Virus record (IMG/VR): IMGVR_UViG_3300033144_006805
Span: 1 to 26,863 of that record
DNA length: 26,863 bases
Source of the DNA: a virus
Reading direction: 5' to 3' (one strand)
The position numbers and the translations under genes were made by a program. Under the pieces are notes generated by a model. The model worked only from the letters and a program-made list of their open reading frames with translations. It was not told the DNA's origin and ran no database searches. Each line of letters opens with the position of its first letter. Within the stretch, counting starts at the first letter, position 1. This document shows, piece after piece, positions 1-7,817 of the stretch.

Positions 1-1824
1 AGCTTCTAAAACTTCTTCTGTAGTGCCTTTGTAAGTCCCTTCACTATCAACTAAGTATTGTACAGCTTTATCATAATCTTCAAGCGATAATGTTCCCATT
101 TGATAACTTAATTGCAACTCATCCATTATTAAAATTAAATCTTCATTAGCATATCGCCATTCCATTATCTTATCGGTGTTCTCAGCAATTTTGTTAGTAA
201 GTTCAGTTTCAGCATCTTCTAATTCTTCAACTCCTAATGCACCTTCTCTATGCGCCTTAGCCCAATCTTCTAAATCAAATCTACTCATTTTTAAAACGTC
301 AGACCATTCAAGCGTTCCATCCTTTAAACCTTTTATTGCTTCTATGTTTAATTTAATTCCGTGTAATGCTTCACTATGAGGATAAACTATAGACCTTAAT
401 ATTGCCCCGCTATATTTATTCATAGAGCTTGTTGCTCTATCAAGCCCTTCTGCCATTAGCACTTCAGCAGATGCAATAGCTGTAAAAAGTGAAGCTGTCC
501 CTAAAAATGCTTTTGTTGCTACAGAAAGAGCTTTTACTTTTAATACTAAGCTCCAAACTTTAGAACCTATCCATATAAGGGGGCTTGCTACTGCCGCGAT
601 CCCCAACATTGTAAGTATTGTATTCTGTGTTGCATCTGATAATTCACCCCATTTATCTGCTAAATTTCCTATCATCTTAAATAATTTTGTAGCAAGTGGA
701 AGTAGCTTTGTCCCAATTTCAATTCCAGTAGCTTTTAAAGAACTTAAAGCTAAATCAAATTGGAACTGTGTAGTTTCAGCTATCTTAGCAAATGCTTCTT
801 CAGTCGCACCCGCCGCATCTGCTTGGTGTTCTAATTCTTCAGCAAAATTTTCACCTTTGAGCAGTATCATTGCTCCAGTCAACGCTCTAACATTAGGAAA
901 TATTTCTGCAATCTTTTCAGCCGCAAGCCCAGATTTAATTGCTAACTGGTCATATATTTCTGCGTCTGTTAATCCTGATTCACCCATAGCAATTAATTCA
1001 TCTGTAGTAATATCTAATGCTTCAGATAATTCACTTAATACACCTCTTAATCCTTTCGTAGATAACTCAGTAGCAGATAAATTAATCCCCAATTCATCAG
1101 CGGCTTCTATAGCCTGATCGGTAGGCTTTACAAACGATAAAATAGTCTGTCTTAATGCTGTAACAGCTTCATTTGTATCTAAGCCTCCTTTTGTTAATAC
1201 TGCTAAAGAAGCTCCAATTTCTTCAAATGAAATATTTGCAGTTGCCGCAACTGAAGTAACTCTACCAATAGCAGACGCTAATTCTGGAAATGTAGTAACA
1301 CCATATCTAATAGTAGTAAATAGAACATCAGAAACATACTCAGCATTCTCAGCTTCCATTCCATAAGCATTTAGAACTGAAGTTATCGCTTTTACAGAAG
1401 TAGCCGTGTCTGAAAGACCCGCAGTCGCCGCTTTAGAAGCTACTTCTAATACATCCATAGCTTTAGACGCATCTATTCCGGCAGAAACAATATCATATAA
1501 CCCTTTCGCTAAAACATCAGTAGATTGAGGAACTTTCTTACTCAAATCTAAAACTTCTTTTTTCCAATCTCTACTATGAATTGTAGCATCATCCATTAAT
1601 GTGAAAACATTTGCCATTTGTGTTTCAAAATCCATAGCCATCTTAGTAGTAGCAATACCAATTCCAGCTATAGGAAGAGATATCGCCATAGTCATACGTT
1701 TTCCTATAGCTCCCAAATTCTGTGCTAATTTTTGAGCACTTGTTCCAGCACTTTGGATTCCTTGCTTGAATTTAGATGAATCCATAGCAAGTACTGCTAC
1801 AAGTTCAGCTATGGTATGTCTCAT
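1..1824 (-). CDS. Phage tail tape measure protein (N-terminal 608 residues; runs off left edge)
   Basis: This is the scaffold protein that sets tail length and is packed inside the tail tube. The frame is open from an ATG at 1824 to base 1, giving 608 codons with no stop, so the C-terminus lies outside the window. The N-terminus reads MRHTIAELVAVLAMDSSKFK, then a region typical of the TIGR01760/PhageMin_Tail family: a 'DFETQMANVFTLMDD' segment, then 'VPQSTDVLAKGLYDIVSAGI' and repeated Ala/Thr-rich helices. A hydrophobic stretch (TILTMLGIAAVASPLIWIG) at about residue 400 is usual for these proteins. The start is supported by GGTGGAGGT just upstream, inside the preceding gene, and by an ATGA overlap with that gene's stop. 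Its place directly after the tail chaperones and tail tube gene is the canonical one. Confidence 0.93.
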   Translation of the reverse strand, partial: MRHTIAELVAVLAMDSSKFKQGIQSAGTSAQKLAQNLGAIGKRMTMAISLPIAGIGIATTKMAMDFETQMANVFTLMDDATIHSRDWKKEVLDLSKKVPQSTDVLAKGLYDIVSAGIDASKAMDVLEVASKAATAGLSDTATSVKAITSVLNAYGMEAENAEYVSDVLFTTIRYGVTTFPELASAIGRVTSVAATANISFEEIGASLAVLTKGGLDTNEAVTALRQTILSFVKPTDQAIEAADELGINLSATELSTKGLRGVLSELSEALDITTDELIAMGESGLTDAEIYDQLAIKSGLAAEKIAEIFPNVRALTGAMILLKGENFAEELEHQADAAGATEEAFAKIAETTQFQFDLALSSLKATGIEIGTKLLPLATKLFKMIGNLADKWGELSDATQNTILTMLGIAAVASPLIWIGSKVWSLVLKVKALSVATKAFLGTASLFTAIASAEVLMAEGLDRATSSMNKYSGAILRSIVYPHSEALHGIKLNIEAIKGLKDGTLEWSDVLKMSRFDLEDWAKAHREGALGVEELEDAETELTNKIAENTDKIMEWRYANEDLILIMDELQLSYQMGTLSLEDYDKAVQYLVDSEGTYKGTTEEVLEA

Positions 1825-2144
1825 TTTCTACCTCCACCAAATAACTGCACAAGTCGCTCAAAACTACCCTTCTTAGGAAGTTTCTTTTCTTCTGTTTTTA
1901 TTTTCTTATCTATCAAACTAAAATCACCAACTTTATTTAACAACTCCTGTTTTCCATCTTTTGTCAAATAACTTCCAGATACAAAAACAGAAGCAATAAA
2001 CTTTGCTATCACCTCTTTTTTTACTAAATCAAACTTTTCTTCCTTTAGCTTCCTTCTATTTACAGTTTCTATTATCTGACAAAACCTAAAATATGGTAAA
2101 TCTAAAATCACATCATCCGTCCATCCGTATTCTTTTGAAATCAT
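1821..2144 (-). CDS. Tail assembly chaperone, downstream (T-like) part, probably made only as a -1 frameshift extension
   Basis: This 107-residue frame lies between the 186-residue chaperone and the tape measure gene, where phages place the second half of the tail chaperone pair (lambda G/GT arrangement). The ATG at 2144 has no recognisable ribosome binding site. However, the frame stays open upstream through 2177, adding 11 codons (EIATYWQDCFD), and meets an A AAA AAG heptamer in the preceding gene. Reading through by a -1 slip gives a fusion of about 303 residues. The motif 'WTDDVILDLPYFRFCQII' resembles the segment found after frameshifts in many phage chaperones. The C-terminus contains the SD sequence for the tape measure gene and overlaps it by ATGA. 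Family-level homology is inferred from position and pattern. Confidence 0.75.
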   Translation of the reverse strand: MISKEYGWTDDVILDLPYFRFCQIIETVNRRKLKEEKFDLVKKEVIAKFIASVFVSGSYLTKDGKQELLNKVGDFSLIDKKIKTEEKKLPKKGSFERLVQLFGGGRK

Positions 2145-2170
2145 ATCAAAGCAATCTTGCCAATAAGTTG

Positions 2171-2731
2171 CTATCTCTTTTTTGCCATTTGTTCTATTAG
2201 AGGTTTGAGCACGAAATTTACTTTTTTTACCAGCTCGCCAAACCTTTCTTTTTCTTGGTTATACATAATTAACACTACATCTGTTAGCTCTTCAGGTTTT
2301 AGGTCTTTTCTCAAATAATTATTATATTCATCCCTTATTTTTTTGATTTCTTCTTGTGGTAAACTTTCATTATACTGCAATTCCATAACTTGTGCTAAAA
2401 ACTGATAAAATTTGCCCGGCACTACTGGCAATGCAGTTAAAAACATAAGCACCCAAGCTTGAGGGTCTCTTAAATTAAGCCCCATTGTTTGTATATTCCC
2501 AAATACGCTAGAAATAATACCCCAAGCAGATATCATTTCTCTTACATTTATTCTTCTTATTTTTACAAACCATTTACCGCCTACTTTATATAATCCTCTA
2601 TCATCAAGAACCACTTGATAATCATCATTTATAGGCTTTGCTTCTTCTTTTACTTCTTTTACTTCTTTTATCTCTTTTACTTCTTCTTTTATCTCTTTTA
2701 CTTTTTCAACATTGTTGTCATTTGCAATCAT
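2171..2731 (-). CDS. Tail assembly chaperone, upstream (G-like) part
   Basis: This 186-residue protein follows the major tail protein and has an AAAGGAGAG ribosome binding site. Its first 35 residues are an acidic/basic low-complexity run built from repeated KEIKE/KEVKE units, probably a flexible or helical extension. The rest (about 40-186) is mostly helical, with a hydrophobic core 'AWVLMFLTALPVVPGKFYQF'. Its job, binding the tape measure protein during tail assembly, is inferred from synteny: tube, chaperone G, frameshifted T, tape measure. The last in-frame codons GCA AAA AAG contain the slippery heptamer, followed two codons later by TAG at 2171-2173. Confidence 0.72.
   Translation of the reverse strand: MIANDNNVEKVKEIKEEVKEIKEVKEVKEEAKPINDDYQVVLDDRGLYKVGGKWFVKIRRINVREMISAWGIISSVFGNIQTMGLNLRDPQAWVLMFLTALPVVPGKFYQFLAQVMELQYNESLPQEEIKKIRDEYNNYLRKDLKPEELTDVVLIMYNQEKERFGELVKKVNFVLKPLIEQMAKKR
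2177..2183 (-). promoter_or_regulatory. Programmed -1 ribosomal frameshift site, A AAA AAG
   Basis: On the minus strand the zero frame reads ATG GCA AAA AAG AGA TAG, so the heptamer A AAA AAG has the X XXY YYZ phase of the well-known efficient bacterial slippery site. A -1 slip continues as GAG ATA GCA ACT TAT TGG and so on, without a stop, into the 107-residue downstream frame. Position, phase and the open -1 frame all agree with the tail chaperone frameshift that is widespread in tailed phages. I did not identify a defined stimulatory structure. Confidence 0.8.
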
Positions 2732-2746
2732 TTTCTCTCCTTTCTA

Positions 2747-3313
2747 TTAGCTTGAAGCTAATGATATTATTCTTCCAACAGCTTTTTTTGCTAAACTTGC
2801 TCCAGTATGATCAACATCTGAAAGCAATGCTTTCCCGTTGTAATTAATTTTCAATCCATCTTTGTAAGCAGGTCCAACAAAAGTTATTGGAGCAAATTTC
2901 ACCTTATAGAGGATAATATCCAAATTGATAGTATTACTATTACTATCCCTTGAAGGTATCCTAATTCTCATAGGTCTTTCAATTTCGTTAAAGCTTTCTT
3001 CTTGCCATAATTCAATATTATACTGTATGTCTGCGCCTGAACCTGAACTTGATACTGATACCCCAGTAAGCAACTCAATTAACTTAAAACTAACATAACC
3101 GGCTTGAATACTTACTGTAGCATAGTTAACCCAATCCCAAATTGACATTATAGTATTATCACCTTCATTTTCATAAGAGCCTAAACTTACATCTAAGCTT
3201 CCAGAATTAACACCATAAATATCTCCAAAAGTTTCTTCAAGTCCAGTTTCAGCATCAATTATAGCCGCATGACTAATACTAAAGCCTTCAACTGTGGTTG
3301 TTCTATCTGCCAT
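2747..3313 (-). CDS. Major tail (tube) protein
   Basis: This 188-residue protein would form the tail tube. It begins MADRTTTVEGFSISHAAI and is rich in beta-prone Ser/Thr/Gly/Val segments (for example SLDVSLGSYENEG and IELLTGVSVSSSGSG), as expected for a tube protein of siphoviruses. It lies immediately before the tail chaperones and tape measure gene and after the tail terminator module, the canonical place. I prefer the ATG at 3313: AAAGGAG lies 10 bases upstream. An in-frame GTG at 3322 sits directly against that SD and is less likely. The gene overlaps the upstream zinc protein gene by 11 bases. No sheath gene is next to it, so the tail is probably non-contractile. Confidence 0.78.
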   Translation of the reverse strand: MADRTTTVEGFSISHAAIIDAETGLEETFGDIYGVNSGSLDVSLGSYENEGDNTIMSIWDWVNYATVSIQAGYVSFKLIELLTGVSVSSSGSGADIQYNIELWQEESFNEIERPMRIRIPSRDSNSNTINLDIILYKVKFAPITFVGPAYKDGLKINYNGKALLSDVDHTGASLAKKAVGRIISLASS

Positions 3314-3536
3314 TTTCTTCACTCTCCTTTCCTATAATTTTTATCTTTGTTTCAATGAAGCCGCATAAATTGAAATAATGAAATACTTCAACTTTCTGCT
3401 TCATTTTTTTGCTATACATCTTTGAGCACTCCCGGCATTTTACCTCAAAACAATTAGTCTTTTTATCAGCTTTTACAACTTTCCCAAAAAGTCTAAAAGC
3501 GTGTTCTGGACATCTTATTTCTTTAATTTCTTCCAT
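3303..3536 (-). CDS. Small zinc-ribbon-like protein between tail genes
   Basis: This 77-residue basic protein carries CPEH near residue 9 and CREC near residue 34, a spacing that fits one zinc site. It resembles the short Com-type and zinc-ribbon peptides found in phages. There is a further Cys at about residue 58 (NLCGF). Its start overlaps the end of the glycosyltransferase gene (14 bases) and its end overlaps the tail tube gene, so all three are probably translated together. No specific function can be assigned. Regulation of translation, or a structural tail part, are both possible. Confidence 0.55.
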   Translation of the reverse strand: MEEIKEIRCPEHAFRLFGKVVKADKKTNCFEVKCRECSKMYSKKMKQKVEVFHYFNLCGFIETKIKIIGKESEENGR

Positions 3537-4575
3537 TATTTAACTCCTCTAAATATATTATAGCTTTTTTTGCGAAATTCTCAAAACTATAAAGTTCTAC
3601 CATTCTTACTGCATTCTTACTTAATGTAACAAGTTTTTCCCTATTATAATATAAATCTATTAATGCACTGATAATATCATTTTTATTAACTTCTGCCCAT
3701 TTACTATCTTCTTGCACATCATCCCAATGAGTAACTTTTACTAGCTTATAAGGTATGACTTTGCAATATTCGCTATTTACCCAAGTACTATGACCTCCCC
3801 AATTATGAGTTATAACAACTCCTCCTGTAGCTAAAAATTCTACTGCAACCTGATTAAATCCTTCTCCCCTGCTTGCACAAATCATAACATGACATTTATT
3901 ATAAAATTCTTTTATTTTTTCTCTATCCCATACCCCTTCATAAACATGAATATTTGGATTTACTTCTGATATTTTAGGGTGTACTGTTCTCTGACTATTT
4001 TTTAAATAAAATTCAATTGGTAATTTTTTTATCTTTTCATCAAGCATCACATCAGTTAAAATATCAATTCCTTTTCTATAAGTTAATGCACCATTTATAC
4101 AAACTTTTAAAGTTTCATCAAAAAAATCCCTCTCAAACGGAGCATAAAAATCTGTATCTACCCCCAATGGAATAATTTTTATTTTATTTTTATCAAAAAC
4201 TTCTCCAAACGGCTCTAAATTCATTTCACATGGAACAAAAATACTCGTATAATCCACAAAATCATTTTTTTTGAAATTTTTTGTAAGTTTTGTTTGCTCC
4301 CACATTGTAAAAGCAATTTTATTTTTTATAAATTTTAAATTTTTTGGAATCTTTAGGTTATTAGGAGTATCAAAATTAATATAAAAATCAATATATTTTC
4401 CAATAGGATATTTTTTCATTAATAAATTTAAAAATTTTTCAGGCATATCAAAACCTATAGACTTTACTATAGGATATACGTCTACATTTTTATTTTGCAA
4501 TTCTATAGCCAAATTTGTAGCTGTATTGCCGTAACCACTTATTGTATTAAAATTTGCATGTAAAAATATTTTCAT
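3523..4575 (-). CDS. Family 4-type glycosyltransferase next to the tail tube gene
   Basis: This 350-residue GT-B-type glycosyltransferase has an N-terminal sugar-acceptor half with 'TISGYGN' (11-17), and a C-terminal nucleotide-sugar half with 'NGALTYRKGIDIL' (161-173) and the retaining-enzyme signature GEGFNQVAVEFLATGGVVI beginning at 237. Length and motif order fit GT4. It starts by an ATGA overlap with the preceding coiled-coil gene and has a GGAG site. It is not a normal member of a tail module. Its place two genes upstream of the tail tube gene suggests that it modifies a tail protein, but the donor and acceptor are unknown. It shares the GYG element with the first glycosyltransferase domain of the 842-residue protein at 9313-11841. 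Confidence 0.85.
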   Translation of the reverse strand: MKIFLHANFNTISGYGNTATNLAIELQNKNVDVYPIVKSIGFDMPEKFLNLLMKKYPIGKYIDFYINFDTPNNLKIPKNLKFIKNKIAFTMWEQTKLTKNFKKNDFVDYTSIFVPCEMNLEPFGEVFDKNKIKIIPLGVDTDFYAPFERDFFDETLKVCINGALTYRKGIDILTDVMLDEKIKKLPIEFYLKNSQRTVHPKISEVNPNIHVYEGVWDREKIKEFYNKCHVMICASRGEGFNQVAVEFLATGGVVITHNWGGHSTWVNSEYCKVIPYKLVKVTHWDDVQEDSKWAEVNKNDIISALIDLYYNREKLVTLSKNAVRMVELYSFENFAKKAIIYLEELNNGRN

Positions 4576-4889
4576 GCTTTAATTTTCTCCTTAAAATTAT
4601 TTAGATTAATATTAGATTTAGCTACTATCAATCCCTGCTTTTTTCTTTTTAACTTTCTAATCTCTTCTAAAATATTCTTTAAAACATTTTTGACTCTTCG
4701 TAGATACTTTATTTCAAATTCCTCTTCATTTATTATTTTACTTTTAAAAAGTATCTCTTTTATTACTTCTAAATTTGTATCAATTTTTACTAACGCCGCA
4801 TCAAATCTACCGCCTTCTTTTTTAATTTTTTCTTCTAAATTTTTTATTATTTCTTTTTCATAATTAAGTTTTTCTTTAATGCCATCCAT
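4572..4889 (-). CDS. Small coiled-coil protein, unknown function
   Basis: This 105-residue protein is very rich in Lys, Glu, Ile and Leu (for example YEKEIIKNLEEKIKKEGG), predicting long amphipathic helices over most of its length. An AGGGGAAAAAT region precedes the ATG. The gene overlaps the 52-residue gene upstream by 14 bases and the glycosyltransferase gene downstream by ATGA, so it is part of the same translationally coupled group. I do not recognise a family. A role as a small structural or adaptor protein is possible but not shown. Confidence 0.6.
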   Translation of the reverse strand: MDGIKEKLNYEKEIIKNLEEKIKKEGGRFDAALVKIDTNLEVIKEILFKSKIINEEEFEIKYLRRVKNVLKNILEEIRKLKRKKQGLIVAKSNINLNNFKEKIKA

Positions 4890-5034
4890 TATTTTTCCCC
4901 TTTTCTTTTCTTTTAATTTCTCTTTTTAATTTTTTTATTTCTTTCTTATAGCCATTTATTAATCTAACAAAAGCTGGGTTTTCTCTTTCTATTAATTTTT
5001 CTAATCGTTTTATTTTCCTTTCAATCGCATTCAT
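4876..5034 (-). CDS. Tiny basic coiled-coil protein (52 aa)
   Basis: A short frame starts at ATG 5034 with a GGAGAATAA site directly after the stop of the tail terminator gene, and ends inside the start of the next gene. It encodes MNAIERKIKRLEKLIERENP followed by a Lys/Arg/Glu-rich helix. Hydrophobic residues recur at heptad-like intervals. The good SD and coupling support translation. Function is unknown. It resembles the N-terminus of its larger neighbour in composition only. Confidence 0.55.
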   Translation of the reverse strand: MNAIERKIKRLEKLIERENPAFVRLINGYKKEIKKLKREIKRKEKGKNNGWH

Positions 5035-5043
5035 TTATTCTCC

Positions 5044-5499
5044 TTATTTCAAAAGATACTCAAATTCATAATTAACTCTAATAAATGGACATTCTTGTTC
5101 TTCATCATAATCCAGAAAAGGTTCCCCACTTCTAAAAATACCTAAAAGTAAAAAATCAGTTAAATCTTTTGTTTTTCTACTAATGCGATTTAGTACTTTA
5201 TCTATACTGTAATACATGTCCCAGCATTTATCTTCACCATCATCTTTTATTTTCAATCCATTCTCATCAACAGTATTAGAAGCATAATACTTAACTTCTA
5301 AAATTGCATTTTGCTGGCTACTCATCGGATTATTATTAAATCCCGGTAAAACATCTAAAACTAATGCTCTAAGTCCACTAACGCCAAAAATTTTATCATT
5401 AACAGTTCTGCAAGAATACTTCCATATTCTTGTGCTTACAATATCAGTTATAGTTGTTTCTGTTAATAACCATTCTCTTATGTCATTTAATATTTCCAT
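5044..5499 (-). CDS. Tail terminator (tail completion) protein, by position
   Basis: This 151-residue protein begins MEILNDIREWLLTETTITDI. The pattern of short N-terminal helices, then beta strands (ALVLDVLPG, AILEVKYYAS) and a C-terminal strand 'FIRVNYEFEYLLK', is like tail terminator proteins of the DUF3168/gpU-like type. It lies directly after the HK97 gp10-like gene and before the tail tube region, where the terminator that caps the tail and joins it to the head is expected. The AAGGGGATAAT site fits the ATG at 5499. The call rests mainly on synteny. Confidence 0.62.
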   Translation of the reverse strand: MEILNDIREWLLTETTITDIVSTRIWKYSCRTVNDKIFGVSGLRALVLDVLPGFNNNPMSSQQNAILEVKYYASNTVDENGLKIKDDGEDKCWDMYYSIDKVLNRISRKTKDLTDFLLLGIFRSGEPFLDYDEEQECPFIRVNYEFEYLLK

Positions 5500-5500
5500 A

Positions 5501-5866
5501 TTATCCCCTTATTACTCCTGATAATACTTTTATAATGCTGGGTACTGCTTGTTCTACCCCACGAAGCATATAATGTCTATTTTTCCTTGAAGTCAATTCT
5601 ACTTTTACAGCATATTCAACAGCAGTTCCAAAAGTAATACTATTCTTATCTAGTTTGAATACCCCTTCTTTTGTAGGATTACCAATACTTCCTCTAAGTC
5701 TACCAGTAACTACAGGACAAGTTATTTTGCAATATGATACTCCTACATGCCCCGCTTGTTTTAAAACAATTGGAATATTCATATCAGTTCTTTGCGCTAA
5801 TTCTTGCAATGCTTTATTTAATTTTTGCTGATCGCCCGGCCGTAATTTTAATGTAACTGCTTCCAT
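5501..5866 (-). CDS. HK97 gp10-like neck protein
   Basis: This 121-residue protein fits the HK97-gp10-like family of neck/tail completion proteins. Conserved elements are visible: 'CPVVTGRLRGSIG' at about 50-62, 'FGTAVEYAVKVE' at about 79-90 and a C-terminal 'MLRGVEQAVPSIIKVL' helix. Length is normal for the family. It starts on the last base of the preceding head closure gene and sits between that gene and the tail terminator, the standard order. Confidence 0.85.
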   Translation of the reverse strand: MEAVTLKLRPGDQQKLNKALQELAQRTDMNIPIVLKQAGHVGVSYCKITCPVVTGRLRGSIGNPTKEGVFKLDKNSITFGTAVEYAVKVELTSRKNRHYMLRGVEQAVPSIIKVLSGVIRG

Positions 5867-6201
5867 TATGCTTTACCCTCTTTCCAACTTGTTTCTATAG
5901 TTCTATGTTTTACTCTAGTAAAACTTTCAGGTTCTATTATCTTCTCAATTTTATAATACTTAGAATTATAAACTACATGAGTAGCATCTGTTAAATCAGT
6001 ATCAATATCCCTAATAACAAATCTTCTAACTTTATAAGTTATCCAATTTTTATCATCAGTTAATTTATTTAAAACTTTTACAAATGCTCTACATTTTTCA
6101 TCTGTAAGAACATTTACATATGTATAAGTTTTATTTCCATTTTCATCTTCACCAGTTGTTCTAGATTTTACTGTAATTGTTCCATTAAATAATGCTTGCA
6201 T
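5866..6201 (-). CDS. Head-tail joining (head closure) protein
   Basis: This 111-residue protein fits the phage head-tail joining family (SPP1 gp16/HK97 gp7-like, Phage_H_T_join). It has an N-terminal 'ITVKSRTTGEDENGNKTYTY' segment, a central 'AFVKVLNKL', then 'RRFVIRDIDTDLTDATHVVY' and 'KYYKIEKIIEPES' near the end, the pattern of these small beta proteins. It starts by a TAATG overlap with the connector fusion gene. A GGGGG stretch 13 bases upstream is the only SD-like element, so translational coupling to the fusion gene is likely. Confidence 0.82.
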   Translation of the reverse strand: MQALFNGTITVKSRTTGEDENGNKTYTYVNVLTDEKCRAFVKVLNKLTDDKNWITYKVRRFVIRDIDTDLTDATHVVYNSKYYKIEKIIEPESFTRVKHRTIETSWKEGKA

Positions 6202-7817
6202 TATATTTTATAAACCCCCATTAAGTCATATACATATCCATCTAGCTTAACAGCTAATTCATAATCTAATATACTTGACAACCCTTCTGATTTACTATAA
6301 CCATAACCATCTGAAGTTCGTTCACTCTTAAATGGTGTCATCCATTGTCTTATATCAATCCGCTTTATTATTAATCGTTCTACTATTTCCATACAAATAT
6401 TTTTAATATCATCTGGAACTGTTTCCCAACCCCAATTTCCAGTTACTTGAATATTTTCAGAGCCTAACATAAACATTTTTTTATCAGGGTCTAATCTGCT
6501 TCTTACCCTATATCTAGGTCCATAACCATAAACAGGATATTCAGCTTCTAAGTAAGAATAATTATTACCATACTTCAAATTTACTAAACTTGTAAAATCA
6601 TACGAACTATCAACTACAGCAGTAACAGCTGTACATCTTGGATACAAATCTAAAATATCGCTATCATTACCATTAAAATACTTCGTTTCATTTTCTTCAA
6701 AAACATCAAAATCCTGCTTGCAGTATCTTTTTATTAATATTTTAGCATCATTTATTTTTCCTGTAATTACACTATCAGAAGAATTTACAACTTCTGATAT
6801 ATCAGCACTATATTCTTTAATTTCACGATGTTGTAACTTTTTAAAAGCTACTAACTGCTTATTCATTAGAGTTCCCTGACAAGCTACTGGGCATTTACTA
6901 TAATCAAAATTAGTCTGTATCTTCTTCCTATTATATAAGATAGCATTTATATCTTCCCATATCAAATTACCATATTTTGCGGTTTTATCTTTTAGCATTG
7001 TGCAACATATATAAAAATCACCTTTTGTATCTACTGCACCAATAAAATCAGCACCAGGACATCCTAAGTAAGATTTACGATAATTATTTTTTAGCTCTTC
7101 CCATTTATATTGCGTAGTCATTACTTTTATCTTATACTTTGCTCTTCTTACTTCTTCTAATTGTTTCTGTATACAACCCCATTCAGCTTTACTATACTTA
7201 TAATTTTCTATAGGTCTTATCTGACAATAATCTATTCCAGATGTTTCCCAATATTTTATAAAGTTTATAATTTCTCTATAATTAGCTTTAGCAACTACCA
7301 TTTGAACACCAATTGTTACAGATAAATTTTTTCTTGCCTTCTCTGCAACAGCTTTATGTATATTATCATCAACATCTAATAGCATATCTTTGCCCTTCAT
7401 TTCCTCATAGGTAGCTCTATCTGTAGTGTCAACCGAAAATCTAATCCAAGTCAAATACTCTAAAGCATTAGGATATATAATCCCATTAGTAATAAGTCCT
7501 AAATCAAATCCACAATTTCTTTTAGCAAATTTAGCTACTTCATGAAGACTAGAATGACAAGTAGGCTCGCCACCTGTAAATACAATTCCCTTTACTCCCA
7601 TTTTCATTAAGCTACAAAATATAGGGGCAACATCTTCTTTTGCCATTTCTTCTGCATTTATTCTATCTTTATAAACACAATAACCACATTTCAAATTACA
7701 TTTATCAGTCAGATAAACCTTAACTGTGATAGGTCTTACCAGCTTCCCGTTCAAATAGGCTTTAATCCTATCTGGATGATAAAATATTTTATTCGGCATC
7801 ATGTAATCCATATCCAT
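6201..7817 (-). CDS. Radical SAM/SPASM enzyme fused to phage head-tail connector (gp6-like)
   Basis: A single uninterrupted 538-codon frame with GGAG six bases before the ATG. Residues about 25-315 form a radical SAM enzyme: the [4Fe-4S] motif CNLKCGYC (C40, C44, C47), TGGEPT (81-86), and a SPASM-like extension with C253, C271, C272, C309 and C313 that may bind further clusters. Such enzymes often modify peptides or proteins through a 5'-deoxyadenosyl radical. Residues about 335-538 look like a head-tail connector (HK97 gp6/adaptor family): 'KINDAKILIKRYCKQDF', 'ETKYFNGNDSDILDLYP', 'IQVTGNWGWETVPDDIKN' and a C-terminal 'ILDYELAVKLDGYV'. The next genes are head closure, gp10 and tail terminator, so the connector is exactly where synteny requires it, and no other connector gene is seen. 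A possible internal start at M318 (6866) could also release the connector alone. The enzyme's substrate is unknown. Confidence 0.85.
   Translation of the reverse strand: MDMDYMMPNKIFYHPDRIKAYLNGKLVRPITVKVYLTDKCNLKCGYCVYKDRINAEEMAKEDVAPIFCSLMKMGVKGIVFTGGEPTCHSSLHEVAKFAKRNCGFDLGLITNGIIYPNALEYLTWIRFSVDTTDRATYEEMKGKDMLLDVDDNIHKAVAEKARKNLSVTIGVQMVVAKANYREIINFIKYWETSGIDYCQIRPIENYKYSKAEWGCIQKQLEEVRRAKYKIKVMTTQYKWEELKNNYRKSYLGCPGADFIGAVDTKGDFYICCTMLKDKTAKYGNLIWEDINAILYNRKKIQTNFDYSKCPVACQGTLMNKQLVAFKKLQHREIKEYSADISEVVNSSDSVITGKINDAKILIKRYCKQDFDVFEENETKYFNGNDSDILDLYPRCTAVTAVVDSSYDFTSLVNLKYGNNYSYLEAEYPVYGYGPRYRVRSRLDPDKKMFMLGSENIQVTGNWGWETVPDDIKNICMEIVERLIIKRIDIRQWMTPFKSERTSDGYGYSKSEGLSSILDYELAVKLDGYVYDLMGVYKI
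6864..6877 (-). promoter_or_regulatory. Possible internal ribosome binding site and ATG for a separate connector protein
   Basis: Within the fusion gene the minus strand reads AGGGA, six bases, then ATG AAT AAG in the reading frame (codon 318). This lies just after the last SPASM cysteines (C309, C313) and about 17 codons before the connector-like part. The spacing is good for initiation. Starting here would give a 221-residue connector without the enzyme. The AGGGA core is short and could be chance. Confidence 0.35.

Noticed and set aside
176-1117. Plus-strand frames within the tape measure region
   Set aside because: The minus strand is fully open here with clear tape measure similarity. 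The plus frames are Ser/Asn-rich shadows without ribosome binding sites.
2638-2847. Plus-strand Leu-rich frame that looks like a membrane protein
   Set aside because: Artefact of the complement of the KEIKE/KEVKE repeats (TTC/TTT/CTT runs) in the tail chaperone gene.
3314-3322. GTG start giving three more residues for the tail tube protein
   Set aside because: It lies directly against the AAAGGAG site. ATG 3313 has a better distance.
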